Program-made: the position numbers and the translations under genes | NCBI GenBank assembly: GCA_030760725.1 | Contig: JASWHV010000010.1 | Location: forward strand, 30,819,760 to 30,883,759 | Reading direction: 5' to 3' | Length of the DNA: 64,000 bases | Source of the DNA: Neostapfia colusana | Taxonomy: Eukaryota > Streptophyta > Magnoliopsida > Poales > Poaceae | The notes under the pieces: generated by a model | What the model was told of the DNA's origin: nothing | The model's database searches: none | What the model saw: only the letters and a program-made list of their open reading frames with translations | Shown here: positions 57,984 through 64,000 of the stretch, in pieces | How the letters are laid out: each line of letters begins with the position of its first letter | Numbering within the stretch: position 1 is the stretch's first letter

Positions 57984-59067
57984 TATCGGTACCCTCAATA
58001 CCGGGTACCCCCGCGCACAGGGTAAAATGCCTAAGGAACTCGCCCTTCTCCACAGGGAGAGCTCCGAAGGCGCCACGCGTCCGGCGGGGCCAGACTTCCC
58101 TCTCCTCATAGGAAAGCTCCGGGCCCGCCACGTGGCATACAGAAGCCGGACCTCCCCCCTCCGCGGCAGAGAGGTCCGAAGGCGCCACATGTCCAGCAGG
58201 GCCGGACCTCCCTCTTCTCAGAGGAGAGCTCCGGGCTTGCCACGTGGCCGACAGAAGCCGGGCCTCCCCCTCCGCGGGGAGAGGTCCAAAGGCTCCACGT
58301 GTCCTGCGGGGCCGGACCCCCCTCTCCTCTGAGGAGGGCTCCAGGCCCACCACGTGTCTAGCAGAAGAGCGCTGCCTGCCCCCGAGCGGTAGGCAGCGGG
58401 CGTAAAGTCGCCCCATGCCTTGCCCGTACAAGGTATTCAAGGCCCGCGCCTTCCCAAGACGCGGAGACGCGGAGCATGCCTCTGTCAGGTGCCGTTGCAC
58501 CCAGTCGCATCACAGACTGGCGCGCGGCGCCAGAGCCTGCCAGCCAATAAACGCAGCGACAAGACATCCCATGCCGCCCCCGCCGTCATCAACCACTACG
58601 ACTAGCATGCGGCATGGGCAGGGCTGCAAGACGAAGACTCAGAAGCCTTCGCCAGAGACAACTACCGGCATAACTGCAGATACGGTAGATGACAGTCAAT
58701 CTCCCCGGGACCACCTGTCGGGCCCCAGGCCCCCCTTATAAGCCGCTCGAGCCTTGGACTATAATAGGCTCGGGTAGGCAACGTTAGCATGGGTTCCCTC
58801 TTCCACAACTCATACGCTAGACATCAGTCATCCCCAAGCTCAGGACTCCGGTTCTGAGTAGCAAGCAATACAGCGAGCCCCTCAGCTCACCGTGGACGTA
58901 GGGTTTCACGCTCCGGCGGCCCAAACCACGTAAAACCCGCCGTGTCATGCTTTTCCTTAACTCGTCCATACGCTCAAGCTCTCCCCAAGTGACTAGCCCC
59001 ACCGAAAAAAAACTTCCGCGGGCTGCCCAGTGCAGGCCGGGGGAAGTGTCGACCGAACACTTCGACA
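57984..59067 (+). repeat. 3' LTR of J (1.08 kb)
   Basis: Starts TATCGGTACC (TG mutated to TA), ends CACTTCGACA. The TATA box is altered to TATAATA (58759-58765). Directly followed by an RNase H fragment. Confidence 0.9.
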
Positions 59068-59235
59068 GACGCCAACGCAGGCTGACCCAGGGGGCCATGA
59101 AGACGGTGAACCAGGACCCCGAGCTCTGGCCTTCACCGGGCCTTACTGGACGCTCTTCTTTGACGGCTCCTTGCGAAAGCAGGGGGCCGGTGCTGGCGTA
59201 CTGCTCCTCATGCCATCGGGGGAGCAGTCTAAGTA
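59068..59235 (+). pseudogene. RNase H fragment trapped between two LTR ends (56 codons)
   Basis: Matches G's 42788-42955 (WTLFFDGSLRKQGAGAGVLL, PSGEQSKY). On its left is the CA end of J's LTR, on its right the CA end of H's inverted LTR. It is a piece of another Tat element into which J and H inserted. AAGTA (59231-59235) is the expected duplication of H. Confidence 0.85.
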
Positions 59236-60504
59236 TGTCGAAGTGTTCGGTCGACACTTCCCCGGGCCTGCACTGGGCAGCCCGCGGAGGTTCTTTTTTC
59301 GGTGGGGCTAGTCCCTTGCGGAGAGCTTGCGCGGATGGACGAGTTAGTAAGAGCTTGACACTGTGAGTTTTACATGGTTCAGGCCGCCGGAGCGTAAAAT
59401 CCTACGTCCACGGCGAGCTATGGAGCTCGCTGTATTTCTTGCTGCTCAGGGCCGGAGTCCTGAGCTTGGGGGTGAGTTACAGCTTGGGTGTGAATGGCTA
59501 GCGTATGAGTTGCAGAAGTGCGAACCCAGGGGTGCTGATGTGTCGGTACCTGAGATATGGGGTACCCCCGCGCACAGGGGAAAATGCCTAAGCAACTCGC
59601 CCTTCTCCGCAGGGAGAGCTCCGAAGGCGCCACGCGTCCGGCGGGGCCGGACCTCCCTCTCCTCAGAGGAGAGCTCCGGGCCCGCCACGTGGCATACATA
59701 AGCCGGACCTCCCCCTCCGGGGGCGAGGGGTCCGAAGCTGCCACGTATCCAGCGGGGCCGGACCTCCCTCTCCTCAGAGAGGACCTCCGGGCCCGCCACG
59801 TGGCCGACAGAAGCCGAACCCCCCCCTCCGCGGGGAGTGGTCCAGAGGCTCCACGTGCCCCGCAGGCCGGACCCTCCTCTCCTCTGAGAAGGGCTCCGGG
59901 CCCGCCACGTGGCCAGTAAAACGGCGCTGCCTGCCCCCGAGCGATAGGCAGCGGGCGTAAAGATGCCCCATACCTTGCCCGTACAAGGTATTCAAGGCCT
60001 GCGTCTTCCCAAGACGCGGAGACGCGGAGCACGCCTCTGTCAGGTGCCGTTGCACCCAGTCGCATCACAGACTGGCGCGCGGTGTCAGAACCTGCCAGCC
60101 AATAAACACCGCAGGCAGCACCGTTCTTCTGGCCACGTGGCGGGTCCGGAGCCCTTGTCTGAGGCGAGAAGGGTCCGGCCTGCGCGGCACGTGGAGCCTC
60201 CGGACCTCTCCCCACGGAAGGGGAGGTCCAGCTTCTGTATGCCACGTGGCGGGCACGGAGCTCTCCTCTGCGAAGAGGGAGGTCCGGCCCCGCTGGACGC
60301 GTGGCGTCTTCGGACCTCTCTCCCGCGGAGGGGGAGGTGCGTCTTCTTTATGCCACGTGGCGGGCCCGGAGCTCTCCTCTGAGGAGAGGGAGGTCCGGCC
60401 CCGCCGGACGCGTGGCGCCTTCGGAGCTCTCCCTGCGGAGAAGGGCGAGTACCTTAGGCATTTTACCCTGTGCGCGGGGGTACCCCATATCTCAGGTACC
60501 GACA
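59236..60504 (-). repeat. 3' LTR of H with an inserted inverted LTR piece
   Basis: Minus-strand LTR ends are intact at both sides (TGTCGAAGTG at 59236; GGTACCGACA at 60504). Between them, 59541-60109 is a plus-strand LTR start (TGTCGGTACC onward). About 450 bp of the normal LTR, including the TATA box, are missing. Confidence 0.88.
59541..60504. repeat. 394-bp inverted repeat, head to head, with a 176-bp spacer
   Basis: Arms 59541-59934 and 60111-60504 are equal in length and differ at several percent of positions. Both share TGTCGGTACCTGAGATAT, a variant not seen in K or G. Confidence 0.9.
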
Positions 60505-60996
60505 GCGGCCCCCGGGCCCATTTCGGGGGAGATAGCGAGCCCGAGGTGGGACCTCCGTCTCTTCCGATCCGCGCACTTTCTCTAAGTCCCGAATTGACCA
60601 CTGCCGGAGCACGAACGGCCGCGGGGTCGTGAGAGCGTGCGCCCACTTGATGATTGCTTTTTACTGCGGCGGTTCCCAAGACTGCCACTTCTGCACGTTG
60701 CGGCGCTTTCTTCGGGAACCGCCAAAGTGCCTTGCCGGCTCATCTTCTTAGGAGACTGACTCCTCGACCCCACCGCTTTAGTCAAGCGGCTTGGGCCCAG
60801 CTTTCATCGGCACCCAGTCTCGGAGCCGACGAGGTCGCCGATGCGATGTTTCCGGAGGTTTTCAAATTACTTCGAACCATCCCTGGAAAGATTTAAAAGG
60901 GGATCTCACCCGCATCGTGGCTTCCCTTCGCATTGCGCTCGTACTTCCCTTGAACTCTTGCGCCCCGGCTCTCCTGCCCTTGCGCCTTCTTTCGCT
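60505..60996 (+). other. Upstream region of H's antisense gene
   Basis: Contains the polypurine tract complement (60505-60540) and a TATA-like TTTAAAA (60892-60898) about 100 bases before the ATG at 60997. In K the matching place reads GTTTTTAGAGG. Confidence 0.5.
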
Positions 60997-63777
60997 ATGG
61001 CTTCCAACTTGCGTCCGACGCGCCTCGTTTGCTCCTCCGAGCTCGGGCCAGTGCGCAGGCTGCTGGGTTGGCGCTCGGAAGAGCAGAAGCATCGGCTCCG
61101 CCGAGGATCTCTCCCCCTGGTCCTGGAAAAGGGGGAGATAGTCTTCTTCACCGCTTATGCTCTGGCGGGGTTCGTTCCGCCGATTTCTTCATTCTTTGTC
61201 ACCCTGCTGGAGACATACGGTCTCCAGCTCCACCATCTCTCCCCCAACTCCTTCGCAATGGCGACAGTTTTTGTCCACTTCTGCGAGATGTTCGTGGGGG
61301 TGCACGCCTCCGTGACGCTCTTCCGCCACTTCTTTGTGCTGCGGACGACTGGACGCGGCTCAAAGACTCAGATGGGGGCATATTACTTCCGGCATCGCTG
61401 CAAAGACCCCAAGGTCTCCGGATACCTCCTGCCCTTCAGCGCATCAAGTTGGGAGAACTGGAGGGAGAGCTGGGTGGTAGTGCAGACCGACGAGCACGAT
61501 CGCCTACAACTCCCAACCGCCAGCCCAACCACCGATCGCCGCTTCTGGGAGGAGATCCCTGAGCTGGAGCAGGAGTACACTCCGGTCTTGGAGCGGATCC
61601 GGTTCTTGGCCAACGAGGGTCTGACGTCTCTAATGGTGCTGATGGACTTTGTGTCACGCCGCATTGCTCCCTTGCAGCAACGCAGCCGCCCAGCGTGGTA
61701 CTACACCGGTGAGCAGGACTGTACCAGGCTGGAGAGAGGCCCCGGCTCTGTCCCTTCCGACGAGGAGCTGGAGGAGATGGTGAGCAAGGTGAGCGGTGAC
61801 TACATTCCCAGCGGCGACCCCGCCCTTCCGCCTTCTGCCACCCCCCTCTTCTTGGAGCCTCAGAGGAGGTCGGAGCTCCTGCTGAAGATGCCGAACCTTG
61901 ATGATATCGGGATTGCCGTTTGTCAGGTCGGGGATGCCCTCCGGGGTATCACCATTCCAGGAACCGAGCACCCCGGATCAGGGCATGAGGCATCCGCTGC
62001 TGCCAAACCCTCCCCCAGAACCGACAGAACCCAAGCCGCCGATAAAGGGAAAGGAAAAGAGCCAGCCCCCGGGCATCTAGAGAAAAAACGCGCTCGGTCT
62101 CCTCCGAGGTTGCTGCCTGTGCCAAGCCAGGGTGCCGGAGCTACTTTGCTTCCATCTCCTGGAGGTGCTGGTCCATCGGGTGGCGACCCAAAGAGGTCCC
62201 GAGTGTCCCTCCCCGGCGGGTCTCTTCCCAGACAGCAGCCGTCCAAATCAGCCCAAGTATCTCGCCATCCTCCCTCGAGCGGCGGGGCTCCCAGGACGGA
62301 TGTTGGTGGGGCGATGCCGGCGAGCGCGCCGGAGGTCCAGGCGTCCCATTCCGCGACCGTTCCAGCCGCTGGTCCTGGCAGTTCAGCTACAGCCCAGAGG
62401 CCAGTGCTGCAAGCTCGCTGGAGCGCTCATGCCGCCCAGTAAGTGTTATTCTTTCTGACTCATAGGAGCAGAGCTCCTGCCTCTTCTCTTATTCTGAGGG
62501 CTTCTTCTTCTTTGCAGGGACCGACCGGCTGCCAGGGGCGGGCCTCTTATCCGGCCGCCTTCAACCAGCGGGGGCTCCGCGCCTCGGCACCTGGGGACCG
62601 CGGCGGCCGCCATAGCTCCCAAATCGACGGGGGCAGTGGCCGCAGTGGCCGTATCTGCTCCTACCCGCCCTCCTTCACCAGTCCAGAAGCCAGGTCTTGA
62701 GACCGGGAGGGCTGCTGTAGGTGCGCCTACTGGCCCCCTGGCCTGCTTAGGACAGCGCCCCACCGTAGCTGCTGAGGCGCCGGCGCTCCCGCCGGTCTTG
62801 GACTCGTCCGGGGGGTCCAGCAGCGCGACTCCTGCTCCCCCTGCTCCGGTGCCCGTGTGGGACGCCCTGGGCGTGCCCAGACCAGCACCCGGCAGCTCCA
62901 ATCTTCCTTTGAGCAGGAGCGGAAGGCATTGGCCGGCGAGAGGGAACGCCTTCTCAGCTGGCAGCAGCGGGACCGGGCGGACCTCGACTCAAGGCAATCA
63001 AGGCTTGAGGCCACAAGTGCTCTGCTTAGCACCCAGAAGAAGGCCATTAGCCGCTTGGAGTTAGAGGCCCAGCGGGTTCGTGCCACCTACCGCGAGGCTC
63101 TGGCCAAAGCTGAAGCCAAAGCCAAGGAGTGTTCCACCGCCGCGGAGGAGTTGCAGCTACAGGTAGCCCGTCGGGAGCACGCCGTCGCTGATCGGGAACG
63201 CGCTGCTGCGGCCGAGGAGGAGAAGACCACCGCTCGGCTGAGGGCCAAGGTGGAGGAGCTAAGGGCTCAGACTGAGGAGCTGGAGCTCCGTGAGTCGGCT
63301 GTCGCCGCGAGGGAGGAGCAGTCTTCCAAGGAGCTTCAGGCGGCGATGGATCGCGAGCGAGCGGCCCGCCAAGAGGTAGAGAGGCTCCAGTCCTTGCGGA
63401 CTGCCGAGGCCCAGGCGGTCTGGTGCTTCATTGCTAAGGCGGGATCCGCCTTGGCTCCTCTTGGTTTTAGCCCTGTACAGGTGGAGACCCCAGCACGGCC
63501 GGTGTCCGAAGCGGCCCCAGCCCTTGAGTCTCTCGGCGACGAGCTAGGTCGGCTCGAATAAGTGATCGCCGACGAGCTGGAAGCGGAATGTCGGGGCCTT
63601 GCGAAGGAGGTTGCGATGCACGTTCTGTCGTGCTTCATTAGCCGAGACCCTTCCTTTTCTCTGGGGCCGGTCCGTTTAGGACCCATCGCCGACCAGGAGG
63701 AAGCTGCCAGGGCCGAAGTCGAGGACTTAGCTGCCCTCGTGTCCTCTAGGTTTCATCGGGAGTCCGGGGACCCCTAG
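60997..63777 (+). pseudogene. Antisense gene of H: PF04195-like domain plus coiled coil, one intron
   Basis: ATG 60997 (MASNLRPTRL) is preferred over an in-frame ATG at 60841 because K keeps MASN only. Exon 1 (60997-62438) encodes a ~230-residue domain matching the 'putative gypsy type transposon' family PF04195: KGEIVFFTAYALAGFVPPIS, GLQLHHLSPNSFAMATVFVH, FCEMFVGVHASVTLFRHFF. A proline/serine-rich basic linker follows. A 79-bp intron (62439-62517, GTAAGT...TTTGCAG) is predicted. Exon 2 carries a long coiled coil (KAISRLELEAQRVRATYREA, ELRAQTEELELRESAVAARE) and the conserved end (GSALAPLGFSPVQV, RDPSFSLGP). A frameshift near 62860-62900 and TAA at 63559 break it. Function unknown; being antisense to the element, it needs its own promoter. 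Confidence 0.85.
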
Positions 63778-64000
63778 GCATCCGCCCTCGTGTCCACAAG
63801 GCCCTGTACTTCCTTTTTTATTTTTGTTGAGTCTGTAGCCCAGCTCGTGGAGCCTTTGTATGGACAGACTCCTGTTTCTTTCTGTGTCTACATGCCCTAG
63901 TCTCCTTCTTGGCCTTTCCTGACCGAGCCCTTAGCTCCGCAAGGACTCGGAGGCCTTGACCAATCTCGAAGCTCTGCATAGACACCTTGTCCGGGTCCCC
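63778..64000 (+). other. 3' flank of H's antisense gene
   Basis: Reverse complement of K's 48690-48919; it contains a T-rich stretch (63812-63825). No gene. Confidence 0.7.

Larger units (their letters stand above)
55179..59067 (+). mobile_element. Element J: 3' two thirds of a G-like non-autonomous element
   Basis: Extra RNase H and integrase scraps (55179-56170), spacer, 116-bp array (56700-57770), polypurine tract and 3' LTR (57984-59067). It begins abruptly inside RNase H at the end of LTR 54061-55178, so that LTR marks an insertion into J. J's 5' part is not in place. Confidence 0.85.
59236..64000 (-). mobile_element. Element H: K-family element on the minus strand (runs off the window)
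   Basis: Minus-strand 3' LTR (59236-60504, internally rearranged), polypurine tract (60505-60520, complement of GGGCCCGGGGGCCGC), then the antisense gene, which therefore reads on the plus strand (60997-63777), and the interior seen in K around 48690-48915. The 5' LTR and gag lie beyond 64000. Confidence 0.9.

Noticed and set aside
1..64000. Host genes, tRNA or microRNA genes
   Set aside because: Every segment is accounted for by retrotransposon parts or short breaks. The tRNA-like matches are primer-binding sites only.

Overview
The window is a stretch of grass-type nuclear repeat DNA, made almost entirely of nested LTR retrotransposons. I see no host gene, tRNA, rRNA or CRISPR array. A grass is suggested by long Ty3/gypsy chromoviruses (Tekay/Del-like) beside GC-rich Tat-clade elements whose primer site matches tRNA-Arg, and by an antisense gene with a 'putative gypsy type transposon' (PF04195-like) domain. 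The species cannot be told from sequence alone. Element letters are mine.

Left block (1-15.6 kb). Element F (+) is the 3' end of a chromovirus: the end of its polyprotein, a polypurine tract and a 3.4-kb LTR. It sits in the 5' LTR of element C (+), a decayed chromovirus (4115-14222). C's polyprotein is split by a 4.1-kb solo LTR, E (7664-11774, target duplication TGACC), and breaks off at 14222. Next comes a fragment of element D (-): leader, primer-binding site and 0.87 kb of LTR. D's leader encodes a short ORF with a histone H3-like TARKSTGG motif.

Middle block (15.65-39.9 kb). Element B (-) is a chromovirus with about 4.2-kb LTRs. Its left LTR is cut off at the D junction. It carries an extra coiled-coil ORF between primer site and gag. 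B is split at the protease/RT boundary by element A (-, 20420-31235), a full-length chromovirus with two 2.9-kb LTRs and a perfect CGGCA duplication. A's coding region has three stops, one frameshift and a changed protease active site.

Right block (39.9-64 kb). This is a pile of Tat-clade elements with about 1.1-kb LTRs (start TGTCGGTACC, end CACTTCGACA). L is an LTR remnant hit by B. A 219-bp RT fragment follows, then G, J, K and H. G and J are deletion derivatives: G has gag fused to an extra RNase H and integrase scraps, J retains the RNase H and integrase scraps, and both have a 116-bp repeat array. G's two LTRs belong to different subtypes and lack matching flanks, so it looks recombinant. 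K (44042-52243, duplication GTGTT) is a complete non-autonomous element inside G: gag, no RT, and an antisense coiled-coil gene. H (-) runs off the right edge and carries the longer antisense gene with its PF04195-like domain and an intron.

The most interesting signals are the H3-tail mimic in D's leader, and a GGACCTC / GAGCTCCG / CACGTG module that fills the U3 of both a chromovirus (A) and the unrelated Tat elements. Others are the domain-deleting event in the antisense gene, a conserved hairpin before the chromovirus polypurine tract, and several precise rearrangement scars.
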